A stretch of DNA of 64,000 nt from Methylomonas sp. EFPC3 (GTDB lineage Bacteria; Pseudomonadota; Gammaproteobacteria; Methylococcales; Methylomonadaceae). Both the position numbers and the translations under genes were made by a program. Position 1 is the first letter of the stretch; the number at the start of each line of letters is the position of its first letter. The notes beneath the pieces were generated by a model. The model was given only the letters and a program-made list of their open reading frames with translations, searched no databases and had not been told where the DNA came from. Positions 19,316 to 28,000 of the stretch are shown piece by piece. Location: NCBI RefSeq assembly GCF_029643245.1, contig NZ_CP116398.1:4274372-4338371 (forward strand), read 5' to 3'.

Positions 19316-21477
19316 GCCGGAGCTCGATCAAGATGGCGACCCGCTTCAATCTGCTGAACGTTGCGTTGGTGTTGGTGACTGCGCTCAGCGTCGGCTTTAT
19401 TGCCACCTACACTCAATTGACCCGTCAGTTCGAAGCCCGCCAGCAGCACAGCCTGGCTTTGGCGATGATGCTGGCCGAGACCAGCGAATACGCGGTGTTC
19501 ACCGGCCAGGGCAAATTGCTGGAACGGCAACTGGAACGGCTGCGCAAGGTGCCGGGCTTGGCCTATGCGGTGATTGTCGACGCTCAGGGCCGCGAATTGG
19601 CGCGGATGTCGGTCGACACCCAATACGATTCCCGGCCGCTGCCGCAGTCGGGTAAAGGTCCGGAGAGTTTCTGGGATTGGTGGCAGGCTTCGCACCGCCA
19701 CGGTTTGCTGGAGATTGTGCGGCCGATCACCAGCGGCGGCTTTCAGAACGAAGACGCGCTGTTTCTGCAAACGCCCAGCAGCACGGTGATCGGTGAAGTG
19801 CGGCTGGTAATGAATCTGGACGATTTCGTCGCGGTGGTGCGCCACGCCGTGCGTTGGGGCTTGCTGGTGGTCGCGGTGATTTTGCTGATCGGCTTGGCGG
19901 TGTCGTTAACCATGACCGCCCGGATTGCGTCGCCGTTGAAGCGATTGGCCGATGCCGCCCATCAATTGACAGACGGCCGCATGCAGCCGGTGGAACTGGA
20001 CAGCGGCGGCCCGGAAGTGCGCGAGTTGGGGCGGGCCTTCAATCTAATGGTGTCGTGGTTGGCCGATTACCGCACCGAAGTGCAAAGTTATCAGAGCATG
20101 TTGGAACGCCAGGCTTTTTACGATGAGCTGACCGGGCTGGCCAACCGGAATTTGTTGAAGGACCACTTGCAACTGGCGTTAAGCCAGACCCATCGTCGGC
20201 GCAGCTCGATGGCCTTGCTGTTTCTGGATCTGGATCGCTTCAAATACGTCAACGATACGCTGGGCCACTCCTTCGGCGACCAATTGTTGCAGGAAGTGTC
20301 GGATAGGCTGCGGCATGCGGTCAGAGCCGGCGATACGGTCGGGCGTATGGGCGGCGACGAATTTGTAGTCATTCTCGACGGTTTGAGCCGCGAATTGGCC
20401 GAGGCCCGTCGCGATGCCGCACGCTTGGCCGAGCAGATCGGCCACACGTTGCACAAGCCGTTTACGATCCGCGGTCACGACATCAGTACCAGCTTCAGTA
20501 TCGGTATCGCACTCTGCCCGCATGACGGCGACGACAGCGAAGCCTTGATTCGCTATGCCGACTGCGCCATGTACGACGCCAAAACCCAGGGCCGCAATAC
20601 CTACCGCTTTTACGAGCCGGCCTTGCAACAACGCGGTGCACGGCGCTTGAATCTGGAAAGCGGTCTAAAACGCGCCCGCGAGCTGGGCGAACTGATGCTG
20701 TATTTTCAACCCAAATACGATAGTGCCCGCGGCCGCCTGATCGGCGCCGAAGCCTTGCTGCGTTGGCAGTACAAACACGAGATGATCTCGCCGACCGAGT
20801 TTATTCCGCTGGCGGAAGAAACCGGTCTGATTCTGCCTATCGGCGAATGGGTACTCGAGACCGCTTTAAATACGCTGGCGGAGTGGCGGCGGTTGAACTT
20901 GGTCGATGCCGAATTCCATATCGGCGTCAACGTGTCTCCCGCCCAATTCTGGCATTCGCAGTTCGCCCCTCGCACCTTGGCAATCTTGCAGCGTTGCCTG
21001 CCCGAAGGCCAGGGCGCGCTGGAATTGGAATTGACCGAAAGCTGCCTGCTCAGGCCCTCCGAGGAAAGCCAGCGGACCTTTAATGCCCTGCGTCAGGCCG
21101 GCGTGCGGTTTGCCGTCGACGACTTCGGCACCGGCTATTCCAATCTCGGCTATTTGAAACAGTTCCCGCTCGACGTGTTGAAGATCGACCAATCTTTCGT
21201 CCGCGACTGCATCGATGATATCAGCGATGCTACCATTATCCGCGCCATCATCGCCATGGCCCGCGGTTTGGGTCTGGCCGTGATTGCCGAAGGTGTCGAG
21301 ACCGCCGAGCATGCCGAGTTTCTGAAAAGCGAGGGCTGCGACTTGCTGCAAGGTTACCTGCTGGCCAAGCCGATGCCGGCCGACCAATTCGCCGAATTTT
21401 GCCGGCAATTGGCTTTTCATCCCTACTTGGGTAACGCTGCGGCAAGCCATTCCGCCGACGCCAAATTGCTGCGTTAG
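19312..21477 (+). CDS. Membrane-bound GGDEF-EAL cyclic-di-GMP enzyme with HAMP domain
   Basis: A 721-residue inner-membrane signalling enzyme. Order: first membrane helix (about 14-35), periplasmic segment, second helix (about 182-202), HAMP, GGDEF domain (intact GGDEF at 347-351), EAL domain (EAL at 480-482; later DDFGTGYSNL and KIDQSFV, intact). It could make or break c-di-GMP; both catalytic signatures look intact. The ATG at 19312 overlaps the binding protein's TGA. Context suggests its periplasmic part senses the neighbouring binding protein. A much longer open frame upstream is an artefact over the binding-protein gene. Confidence 0.92.
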   Translation: MSRSSIKMATRFNLLNVALVLVTALSVGFIATYTQLTRQFEARQQHSLALAMMLAETSEYAVFTGQGKLLERQLERLRKVPGLAYAVIVDAQGRELARMSVDTQYDSRPLPQSGKGPESFWDWWQASHRHGLLEIVRPITSGGFQNEDALFLQTPSSTVIGEVRLVMNLDDFVAVVRHAVRWGLLVVAVILLIGLAVSLTMTARIASPLKRLADAAHQLTDGRMQPVELDSGGPEVRELGRAFNLMVSWLADYRTEVQSYQSMLERQAFYDELTGLANRNLLKDHLQLALSQTHRRRSSMALLFLDLDRFKYVNDTLGHSFGDQLLQEVSDRLRHAVRAGDTVGRMGGDEFVVILDGLSRELAEARRDAARLAEQIGHTLHKPFTIRGHDISTSFSIGIALCPHDGDDSEALIRYADCAMYDAKTQGRNTYRFYEPALQQRGARRLNLESGLKRARELGELMLYFQPKYDSARGRLIGAEALLRWQYKHEMISPTEFIPLAEETGLILPIGEWVLETALNTLAEWRRLNLVDAEFHIGVNVSPAQFWHSQFAPRTLAILQRCLPEGQGALELELTESCLLRPSEESQRTFNALRQAGVRFAVDDFGTGYSNLGYLKQFPLDVLKIDQSFVRDCIDDISDATIIRAIIAMARGLGLAVIAEGVETAEHAEFLKSEGCDLLQGYLLAKPMPADQFAEFCRQLAFHPYLGNAAASHSADAKLLR

Positions 21478-21579
21478 CCGGTTCGATGTTGGCAAAACTG
21501 TCGGCCTGCAAATATTTCGAGCGCGCTCCGCAAGCATATTAGATACTCAACAGCATTGACCCTACTGCCGGAGGCCGCC

Positions 21580-22542
21580 ATGTCCGATTGCCGCTTAGCC
21601 AAATCTGCCCGCCGTACCGCGATCGCTTGCGGTTTGTTGTTACTGGTATCCGCTGCGGCCGGCCATGCCGCCGACTGCGACATGGCGCAAGCCTTCAAAC
21701 AGCCGGACGGCAATGCCAAAACCGGCTTCACCCCGGTCTGGTCGGATCGCGAGGCCAAGGCGCTGTTTTTCATCGAAGGGTTGAACGTCAATACCGACGG
21801 CACTCGTCGCTCGTACAGCGTCGACGATTTTTGGGGTGAGGAAACAGCCTTGAACAACCTGTGCAACGCCATGAGCGACGCCTGCGCCGGACTGAGTAAG
21901 GACGGGCTGCGCAGCCGGCGGTTGCTCACCCAAAAAGCCTTTGCAAACGGATGGCCGGCCGAGCTATTGGCTCAAACCAAAATCGCGTCGGCGATCATTC
22001 CGTTCAAGGGCGGTAAACCCTGTCCGCCGGTGGACGGATTTTTGGTGTCCGCCACCGCCTTGCACAAACCCAATGTGGCCGACGTCTGCGACATCGGCAA
22101 CTATGCCGATGCCTTGGTCACGCCAGCGCTGGTGCTGCCGAAAAATCCCACTAAGAACACCTTGTCGGAATTTGCCAAACGCCATGCCAAGGTCGGCGAT
22201 TTGGCCGTGGCGCTGGTGCCGGGTAGTTCCGCACCGGTATTTGCCGTGGTCGGCGATACCGGGCCGGCGAAGGAATTGGGCGAAGGCTCGGTTGCCTTGA
22301 ACGGCAAATTGCTCGGCAAAAGCGCGGCGCCGGCCAACTACCAGGAGGTGCGCGGCAAGGGCGCATTCAAAGGCAAGGCCTGGACAGTACCGCAAGCGCT
22401 GGTGCTGATCTTCCCGGCCAGCGGCGACAGCGCCGATCCCTACCTGACGCCGGAACGCATCGACGCGGCGGCGCAAAAACTGTTCGAAGATTGGGGCGGC
22501 GTGGCACGGCTCAATGCCTGCGCCGCCGATTACGGCAGGTAG
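21580..22542 (+). CDS. Secreted protein resembling glycoside hydrolase family 75 (chitosanase fold)
   Basis: A 320-residue protein with a signal peptide ending near GHAADC. Its C-terminal half has AVALVPGSSAPVFAVVGDTG, then AKELGEGSVALNGKLLG, a pattern I associate with GH75-type chitosanases and related bacterial proteins; the match is by eye and tentative. GGAGG lies before the ATG at 21580. Its 3' end overlaps the convergent PNPOx-like gene by 13 bases. If the fold is right, substrates could be chitosan-like or envelope polymers; otherwise it is an unknown secreted protein. Confidence 0.5.
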   Translation: MSDCRLAKSARRTAIACGLLLLVSAAAGHAADCDMAQAFKQPDGNAKTGFTPVWSDREAKALFFIEGLNVNTDGTRRSYSVDDFWGEETALNNLCNAMSDACAGLSKDGLRSRRLLTQKAFANGWPAELLAQTKIASAIIPFKGGKPCPPVDGFLVSATALHKPNVADVCDIGNYADALVTPALVLPKNPTKNTLSEFAKRHAKVGDLAVALVPGSSAPVFAVVGDTGPAKELGEGSVALNGKLLGKSAAPANYQEVRGKGAFKGKAWTVPQALVLIFPASGDSADPYLTPERIDAAAQKLFEDWGGVARLNACAADYGR

Positions 22543-23159
22543 CGGCGTTCGACAGCTTGCAGAGCGTCGCGCAGCCGCCGGTTTTCGGCTTGCAAGCGTT
22601 CGATTTCCGCTTGTAGACCGGTCAGGCGCGGTTGAATCTGCGCTTCGGTAAAGCGCGGCGTGATGTGCTTCGGACAATTCCAGTCGTAAGCCTTAACCGC
22701 AATCACGATGGCCCGCTCGACGCCGGCTTCGACCGGCAGCACCGTCGGCCAGTCCGCCGCGCCCAACTCGACGATGCGAGCCACGCCCCAAATTTTCAGC
22801 CGGCGCCGTGCGGCGTAGTCCATCAGGATCATCGCCACCCGGCCGTCGGCGTCCAGATTGCCGACGCTGATGTATTGGCGGTTGCCGCGCTGGTCGGCAT
22901 AAGCCAGCGTGCGCGGGTCCAACACTTTCAAGAAGCCGGCGCTGCCCCCGCGAAACTGCACGTAGGGCCAGCCGGTTTCGCCTACGCTGGCTTGGTAAAA
23001 GCCGTCGCGCTCGGCGACGAAGGCTTGCTCGGTCTCGCCCAGCTCGGCGCGGGGATCGGCGGCGGTTTCGAAACCGAGATTGCCCTCCCGGCTGCCGTAG
23101 CGGCGCTGTGCGGCGCGCACCGAATCGGTAAAACAAAGGTCGGCAAAGGCTCTGGACAT
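22530..23159 (-). CDS. Pyridoxamine 5'-phosphate oxidase-like flavin-binding protein
   Basis: A 209-residue split-barrel flavin protein: FVAERDGFYQASVGETGWPYVQFRGG, YADQRGNRQYISVGNL, VAMILMDYAARRRLKIWG are typical of the PNPOx-like family that binds FMN or F420. The last 35 residues form a likely coiled coil (LQAEIERLQAENRRLRDAL). Together with the GST gene upstream and a LysR gene it resembles a small detoxification cluster. Substrate unknown. The 3' end overlaps the convergent secreted protein gene by 13 bases. Confidence 0.85.
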   Translation of the reverse strand: MSRAFADLCFTDSVRAAQRRYGSREGNLGFETAADPRAELGETEQAFVAERDGFYQASVGETGWPYVQFRGGSAGFLKVLDPRTLAYADQRGNRQYISVGNLDADGRVAMILMDYAARRRLKIWGVARIVELGAADWPTVLPVEAGVERAIVIAVKAYDWNCPKHITPRFTEAQIQPRLTGLQAEIERLQAENRRLRDALQAVERRYLP

Positions 23160-23200
23160 GGCGGTTTACCTCGATTACGGAATGGTGAAAATTGTTCTGT

Positions 23201-23234
23201 ACCCTGGATTCCCGCGAAAGCGGGAATCCAGGGT
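23201..23234. repeat. Perfect 15-base-arm hairpin repeat between GST and PNPOx-like genes
   Basis: ACCCTGGATTCCCGC, loop GAAA, then the exact reverse complement. This is the common GGATTCCCGC..GCGGGAATCC intergenic repeat of proteobacteria. Being strongly structured and between two minus-strand genes, it may reduce read-through or stabilise upstream mRNA. Confidence 0.75.
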
Positions 23235-23305
23235 CACGGACGGCAGGTCTCGAGCCGTCCGCGGTGCTGGTTTTCGGCTTACTCAGTTAGCATGGCCAAA
23301 TGGCA

Positions 23306-23923
23306 TCAAGCCGACGCGCTCGGCCGTTGCCCGACCCGCTCCCGCCAACTGAGCAGATTTTTGCAGGCGTCCGGAACGCCGATTTGCATAAAGTCGATCA
23401 ACTTCAGCCCGGCAAACAGCGTGATGTCCGGCATCGTCAAGTGCTCGCCCAACAGGTAGCGCTGGCCGCGCAGCACGCCGTCGAAATAATGCATGCCCTT
23501 GATCGCCACCTGGCGTTGGTACTCGCCCCATTCCTTGATCTGAATCGGCTCCAATTTGCCCAGACCGGCGGTGGCGTGGTGAAAATAATCACCGGCGGCA
23601 TCCAGCACCAAGGCCTCGGCGCGGCGTTGCAACATGTGGATTTGTGCACGCTGTTTGGCGGTTTCGCCGGTCAAAACCGGCGTGCCGGCGCAATGGTCCA
23701 GATACTCGGTAATCGCGGTACACTCGGCAATCGCGGTGCCGTCGTCCAGCACCAGCACCGGTACTTTGCCGACCGGATTGAGTTGTAAAAACTCCGGTAG
23801 CTTGTGTTCGCCGTTCGGCACATTCACCTGCACAAACTCGATGCGGTCAGTCAAACCTTTTTCGGCGGCGGCCATTCGAGCGCGCAGCGGATTCGGGAAA
23901 GCGCGGAATTCGTAAATTTTCAT
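23306..23923 (-). CDS. Glutathione S-transferase family protein
   Basis: A 205-residue GST: N-terminal thioredoxin-like domain (MKIYEFRAFPNPLRARMAAAEKGL, LPEFLQLNPVGKVPVLVLDDGTAIAECTAITEYLD) and alpha-helical C-terminal domain ending with the DITLFAGLKLIDFMQI segment. The VPVLVLDDG and E-C-T-A-I pattern match the glutathione-binding site. It is divergent from a LysR gene 195 bases away, which is its likely regulator, and upstream of the PNPOx-like gene in the same direction. Confidence 0.92.
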   Translation of the reverse strand: MKIYEFRAFPNPLRARMAAAEKGLTDRIEFVQVNVPNGEHKLPEFLQLNPVGKVPVLVLDDGTAIAECTAITEYLDHCAGTPVLTGETAKQRAQIHMLQRRAEALVLDAAGDYFHHATAGLGKLEPIQIKEWGEYQRQVAIKGMHYFDGVLRGQRYLLGEHLTMPDITLFAGLKLIDFMQIGVPDACKNLLSWRERVGQRPSASA

Positions 23924-24118
23924 AAAAACCTCGGTAATGTTCGGATTGATGGATCGGTATTGCGGCCGGCTTTTGCCAACCGCGGGGACAGTGTATTGAT
24001 TACGCCTAATAAACAGAATACAGATAAATTACAATTGACTATTCCGAAAATAGGAATAAAACTGGCGCGTGGCGACCGTTAAAGCGGCGATAGCTCAACG
24101 CACTCCAGGAGGCAAAAT

Positions 24119-25018
24119 ATGGACAAACTGCAAGCAATGACGGTGTTCGTTACGGTCGCCGAAGCGCAAAGCTTCGCCGGCGCCGCGCGGCGGCTGGCGA
24201 TGTCGCCGCCGGCGGTGACGCGGGCGATTACCGGATTGGAAGAACGCTTGCAGGTCAAACTGTTGCAACGCACCACCCGGCTGGTGCGGGTGACCGACGC
24301 CGGCCAGCGCTATCTGGAAGATGCCAAGCGGATACTGGCCGACGTGGACGCAGCCGACGAAGCCGCCGCCGGCATCAACGCGGAGCCGGCCGGCCAGTTG
24401 GCCGTCACCGCGCCGGCGCAGTTCGGCAAGCTGTACGTGATGCCCGGCATCGTTGACTACCTGCAACGCTATCCGGCCATGCAGGTCACGGCCTTATTCG
24501 TCGACCGGGTGGTAAATCTATTGGAAGAAGGCATGGACGTGGGCATCCGCATCGGCGAATTGCCAGACTCCAGCCTGCGGGCGGTGCGGGTCGGCCAAGT
24601 GCGGCCGGTGGTATGCGCGGCACCGGATTATCTGCAACGCCACGGCGCGCCGAACGACCCCAGCGAACTGGCCAAACACACCCTGATCGCCGCCGGCGGC
24701 CTCGGCGCCGGCCCGGACTGGCGCTTCGGCAGCGGCGCCGACGCGCACAGCGTACGCATCCAACCCCGATTAGTCACATCCACGATAGACGCCGCGATCG
24801 AAGCCGCCGTGCAAGGCCTGGGCCTGACCCGCCTGCTGTCCTACCAAATCGCCCCCTACCTGGCCAGCGGCCAGTTGCAAACCGTGTTAAACCGCCACGA
24901 ACCGCCGCCGATCCCGACCCACGTCCTGCACCGCGAAGGCCGCTACGCCTCGGCCAAGGTTAGAAGTTTCGTCGATTTGATTGCCGAGCGTTTGAAACGG
25001 GAGGCGAGGTGGTTGTGA
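24119..25018 (+). CDS. LysR-family transcriptional regulator
   Basis: A 299-residue LysR regulator: helix-turn-helix AMTVFVTVAEAQSFAGAARRLAMSPPAVTRAITGLE and an effector domain of the CrgA type (DVGIRIGELPDSSLRAVRVGQVRPVVCAAPDYL). An AGGAGG-like sequence (CCAGGAGGC) precedes the ATG. It is divergent from the GST gene. A damaged copy of its last 60 bases, still readable as VRSFVDLI..RLKREASWL, lies at 26770-26836 beyond mtdB, so this region has been rearranged. Confidence 0.9.
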   Translation: MDKLQAMTVFVTVAEAQSFAGAARRLAMSPPAVTRAITGLEERLQVKLLQRTTRLVRVTDAGQRYLEDAKRILADVDAADEAAAGINAEPAGQLAVTAPAQFGKLYVMPGIVDYLQRYPAMQVTALFVDRVVNLLEEGMDVGIRIGELPDSSLRAVRVGQVRPVVCAAPDYLQRHGAPNDPSELAKHTLIAAGGLGAGPDWRFGSGADAHSVRIQPRLVTSTIDAAIEAAVQGLGLTRLLSYQIAPYLASGQLQTVLNRHEPPPIPTHVLHREGRYASAKVRSFVDLIAERLKREARWL

Positions 25019-25146
25019 GGCGGTTAAGCGCGGCGTTGGCCACGCCGCTGTCTGTAAGACCGCCGGTCGCGGCATCCCCGGCAAGGGTTCGGCGTGATTT
25101 GTTCAGCGGCGGGTTTCAAGACAACCGTCCGGCCGATTCAAGATGA

Positions 25147-25443
25147 TTTTTTAGCGATGCTTTCGTAACTTGCAAGGACAAGAAAACGCACATAAGCTGG
25201 CATTCAAAAATCCAGCTGCGATTTACCCCTCAAGGCATACAAGCTTGCGTAATCGCACATTTCTTGTCCATCCAAAACGCTCATCTGTTTGGCTATCACA
25301 AAATTCCGCTATGCAAGCAGCATCGCGATCCGTTTGATCGGTTGCTGTTGGCAAGTGCTTACCAGGAAAATTTGATTTTGTTGTCCGCGGACAATCATTT
25401 CGCCCTTTACGAACAGTGGGTTCAGGTGTTTTGGTCGCAGTGA
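25147..25443 (+). pseudogene. Remnant of a VapC-type PIN-domain toxin
   Basis: The frame ending at the TGA 25441-25443 reads LSIQNAHLFGYHKIPLC, then KQHRDPFDRLLLASAYQENL, then ILLSADNHFALY. HRDPFDRLL-A and L-S-AD-F are the C-terminal signature of PIN toxins (RNases). The frame is open from 25147 but contains no start codon and lacks a recognisable N-terminal LDTH segment, so the gene is decayed. No intact antitoxin is visible before it. Composition is more AT-rich than the LysR gene. Confidence 0.6.
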
Positions 25444-25571
25444 TGGACGATCTGCGTTCTCGGGTTATTTTCCTGTGCGATAGGATGACTCCGTCAGGCA
25501 CATCGTTTGCGACCGTTGCGCCTCGCCGCTGGCTCGGCGCAACCTATGTGGGGTGCGGGCTTTATTGCGTT

Positions 25572-25616
25572 GCATAAGTTGCTAATGCTGGACCTGCCCC
25601 CGGTCTTTTGCGAACG
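25572..25616 (+). repeat. Direct repeat, left of mtdB
   Basis: About 45 bases sharing AGTTGCT..AATGCT-GACCTG-CCCCGGTCTTT with 26727-26773. The two copies flank mtdB and lie 1.15 kb apart in the same orientation. Confidence 0.6.
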
Positions 25617-25665
25617 GCGAACCTCTGCCGGTCAGGGTAAGCCGCCAAATAATTTAACTGACGAT

Positions 25666-26586
25666 TTAAATCGATTTTTCCGGCTTGGCCGCTTGCTGTT
25701 TTAATACCGATAGCGCAAATTCATACGCTTCGGGGAAATCGATTAAGGCCGCGGTACTGTTTTTTTGGATTTGCTCATATAAACCAAACTGGGTTTTATA
25801 TTTCAAATTACCGATAGCCATCGGGCCTATGCTCAAAAAACGGGTGCCGGATACCTCCGCGACGACACCAAGGTCGTTAAGACCGATGCCGGCCACTCCG
25901 CTAGGTGGCACCGCATTGGTATCGGCTGCCAGGATCAGGTTCTTGGCATGCGCCAAGGAGTTCTCCAAAATGCGCACCCCGGCTCTTACTGCACTAATAA
26001 TGATTTCGGCTTCCCGGACCACGATGTCTTTTTCGTCGTTAGTCTGCGCGGACACCCATTCGACTTGAGCGTTGTAGCGTTCGCAAAAGCGTTGCGCCGA
26101 TCTTTCGTCGTCGTCGGCAACCAGTTGGCACAGTTTTACCTTTGCGCCCTGTTGCGTAGCCAATATAGCTGTGCAAAGACCAACCGGCCCCGTGCCGAAT
26201 ACGGCCACTTTCTTTCCCGACAAGCCTTGGCCGGTCTTGTCGTTCAGAACCTGTTCGATCAAGGCGACAATACTTGCGGACGTGGTATACGCGCCATTCG
26301 GATCGGCGAATACGCCAACCTTGAAAGGTCCGACCATGGCATTTTTGGCATTCTGAAACATGTCGGTCGCCATATGCACATCGCGTCCGCCGATGAAAAT
26401 GCCGGTGTCGTTAAAGCGGTTGGGTGGGCGACAAAAAATGGCGTCTTGAACCATTGCCGATACTTGCTTAGGTTCGACTTTGGTAAACGGCACCACCATA
26501 TCGAAGCCGGCATCAGCAGCAATGGTGACATCGAATGGGCTGATGTTTTCGCTAGGCGTTAAAAAATACAGAATTCTTTTGGTCAT
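25666..26586 (-). CDS. mtdB: NAD(P)-dependent methylene-tetrahydromethanopterin dehydrogenase
   Basis: A 306-residue enzyme that oxidises methylene-H4MPT to methenyl-H4MPT in the formaldehyde oxidation path of methylotrophs. Family features: N-terminal MTKRILYFLTPSENISPFDVTIAADAGFD-type substrate domain, and a Rossmann domain starting KKVAVFGTGPVGLCTAILAT. The IGNLKYKTQFGLYEQI end also fits MtdB/MtdA-type enzymes, and length is normal. It is the strongest pathway marker for the organism. It stands alone, flanked by direct repeats, with no other H4MPT genes within the window, and its upstream DNA carries a fragment of the LysR gene. Confidence 0.88.
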   Translation of the reverse strand: MTKRILYFLTPSENISPFDVTIAADAGFDMVVPFTKVEPKQVSAMVQDAIFCRPPNRFNDTGIFIGGRDVHMATDMFQNAKNAMVGPFKVGVFADPNGAYTTSASIVALIEQVLNDKTGQGLSGKKVAVFGTGPVGLCTAILATQQGAKVKLCQLVADDDERSAQRFCERYNAQVEWVSAQTNDEKDIVVREAEIIISAVRAGVRILENSLAHAKNLILAADTNAVPPSGVAGIGLNDLGVVAEVSGTRFLSIGPMAIGNLKYKTQFGLYEQIQKNSTAALIDFPEAYEFALSVLKQQAAKPEKSI

Positions 26587-26726
26587 GGTCGATTGGTCCG
26601 GGTTAATTTTAAAGGTGGTTTTAATATAGTTGATACCGGACTATTTACTGCGGGCTCTTAAAAAACTTGTGCTTCGGAGCGAGTAAGCCCGGTTGGCACG
26701 GTTTTGTACCCACCCTACGGCTGCTG

Positions 26727-26773
26727 CAGAAGTTGCTCGAATGCTAGACCTGACCCCGGTCTTTCCCGAAGGT
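26727..26773 (+). repeat. Direct repeat, right of mtdB
   Basis: Counterpart of 25572-25616; it runs straight into the LysR 3' fragment at 26770. Confidence 0.6.
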
Positions 26774-26836
26774 CAGAAGCTTCGTCGATTTGATAGTGTA
26801 GCGCTTGAAGCGGGAGGCGAGTTGGTTGTTTCGAGG
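26770..26836 (+). pseudogene. Duplicated 3' fragment of the LysR gene
   Basis: This stretch aligns with 24957-25020, the 3' end of the LysR gene, at about 84 percent. Translation gives VRSFVDLIV, a stop, then RLKREASWLF against VRSFVDLIAERLKREARWL in the intact gene. It has an in-frame TAG and no upstream part, so it is a decayed partial duplication, same orientation as the parent. Confidence 0.65.
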
Positions 26837-26881
26837 TCAACATGCCTCCGATTAGGCTACCGCTAATCGGAGCGATCTATT

Positions 26882-28000
26882 TTAGGAAAATTTTTGAGGT
26901 AGTTCAGCTTGGTAAACACGATAAGCATCCTTAGTAACATTCAGCAAAAGTTTAATGAGGGGATTCCAGTCAGAATCCATTATTTTAAGTTCGTTATTTG
27001 GATAGAGTTGATGAACAAGTTGATTTCGTATTCTGTAAATCTTTATAGCCAATGCTTCGTGAGATTTCTTCTGATCATCGGTGCCATCAAACGACCAGCT
27101 GTTTTCAGCAAAACTAACGCTCTGAATACCACTGGTCTCAATTATTTTCTCATCGATATCTTTGAATATTCTGCATAGCGAATCTTCCTCACGCTTTCGC
27201 CACCCAAGCTCATCGATACAATGTCTTGCTAATTCATAAGCTGGGTTTGAATAAGATAATTTATTTTTTAACATTATGCTGCGCGGCATAACATATAAAA
27301 CCTCAATGCATCGATATAGCTCAATAAATGCATGCTTATAATGCGTTGCGGTTAGCGATAAGAAAATGTTTTCCTTTAGAACTGGGGAGTCCTCCTGCAG
27401 CATGGAAATATAATCACTAATCAGGGGTTGCATCGGTAGCTTAATAAATTCTTGGAATTGAGAGCAAATAAAGTAACCTGTTTCAATGTAATTTCTACCG
27501 CTATAAATGCTATTGGCATCTATTTTAAATATCGCAAAGATCTCGATAAATTTTATTAGATCATAAAAATCATGTCCTTGATAATTTTCATCATATTCAT
27601 CAAAAAATATTTCGTCTAGCTCTCGTAAATCTAATGGTGAAATTCTTTGTAAATTGGCTTCGGTAGCTATTACTAAAAATAGTCCAGCATTAACTTCTTG
27701 CTCAACTATGCCTAAAGACTCTAAGTGTCTCGATATTTCTTCATAACTCGGGTTGGTTTTATTTATTTGGGTTAGTACTAAATATTCGATGTTTTCATAT
27801 AAAAACCTGCCAATTTTTACGTTATGTAAGATGTAGTCTACTTCTAGTCTTGATGCGTTACGAAATATTTTTAACTCCTCGCAAAAAGCTGATTTATTTT
27901 TGTTTTTTAATATTTTCATGTTATCAATATTAGAAACGCTCAAACCATCTGAAAGGAGGTTGAAAATGTTTCTGCTATATTGAATTAGGCCTCTACTCAT
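26882..28000 (-). CDS. HEPN-like protein, second gene of a DGQHR/HEPN module
   Basis: A 372-residue mostly helical protein. Near the C-terminus it reads ALAIKIYRIRNQLVHQLYP; RNQLVH fits the R-x4-H motif (often RNxxxH) of HEPN ribonuclease-type domains, like those in Apea-like and other defence proteins. The first 250 residues match nothing I know. Its ATG at 28000 shares the base A with the TAA of the upstream gene (TAATG), so translation is coupled. The gene is clearly AT-rich compared with mtdB. RNase function is inferred from the motif only; a non-catalytic HEPN fold is also possible. Confidence 0.6.
   Translation of the reverse strand: MSRGLIQYSRNIFNLLSDGLSVSNIDNMKILKNKNKSAFCEELKIFRNASRLEVDYILHNVKIGRFLYENIEYLVLTQINKTNPSYEEISRHLESLGIVEQEVNAGLFLVIATEANLQRISPLDLRELDEIFFDEYDENYQGHDFYDLIKFIEIFAIFKIDANSIYSGRNYIETGYFICSQFQEFIKLPMQPLISDYISMLQEDSPVLKENIFLSLTATHYKHAFIELYRCIEVLYVMPRSIMLKNKLSYSNPAYELARHCIDELGWRKREEDSLCRIFKDIDEKIIETSGIQSVSFAENSWSFDGTDDQKKSHEALAIKIYRIRNQLVHQLYPNNELKIMDSDWNPLIKLLLNVTKDAYRVYQAELPQKFS

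Larger units (their letters stand above)
25019..25665. other. Gene-poor gap with toxin remnant and a duplicated fragment
   Basis: Apart from the PIN remnant, the gap holds the segment at 25572-25616 (AGTTGCTAATGCTGGACCTG and on), which recurs with about 85 percent identity at 26727-26773 on the other side of mtdB. No other gene is supported; a minus-strand frame at 25223-25501 is antisense to the remnant. Confidence 0.5.
26587..26881. other. Gap with repeat copies and a LysR 3' fragment
   Basis: Contains a GGTTGGCACGGTTTTGTACC-type repeat at about 26692-26711 (related to 29330-29360), the direct repeat 26727-26773 and the LysR fragment. No intact gene is seen. Confidence 0.5.

Noticed and set aside
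25223-25501. 92-codon minus-strand gene
   Set aside because: It is antisense to the PIN-toxin remnant and resembles no protein family.
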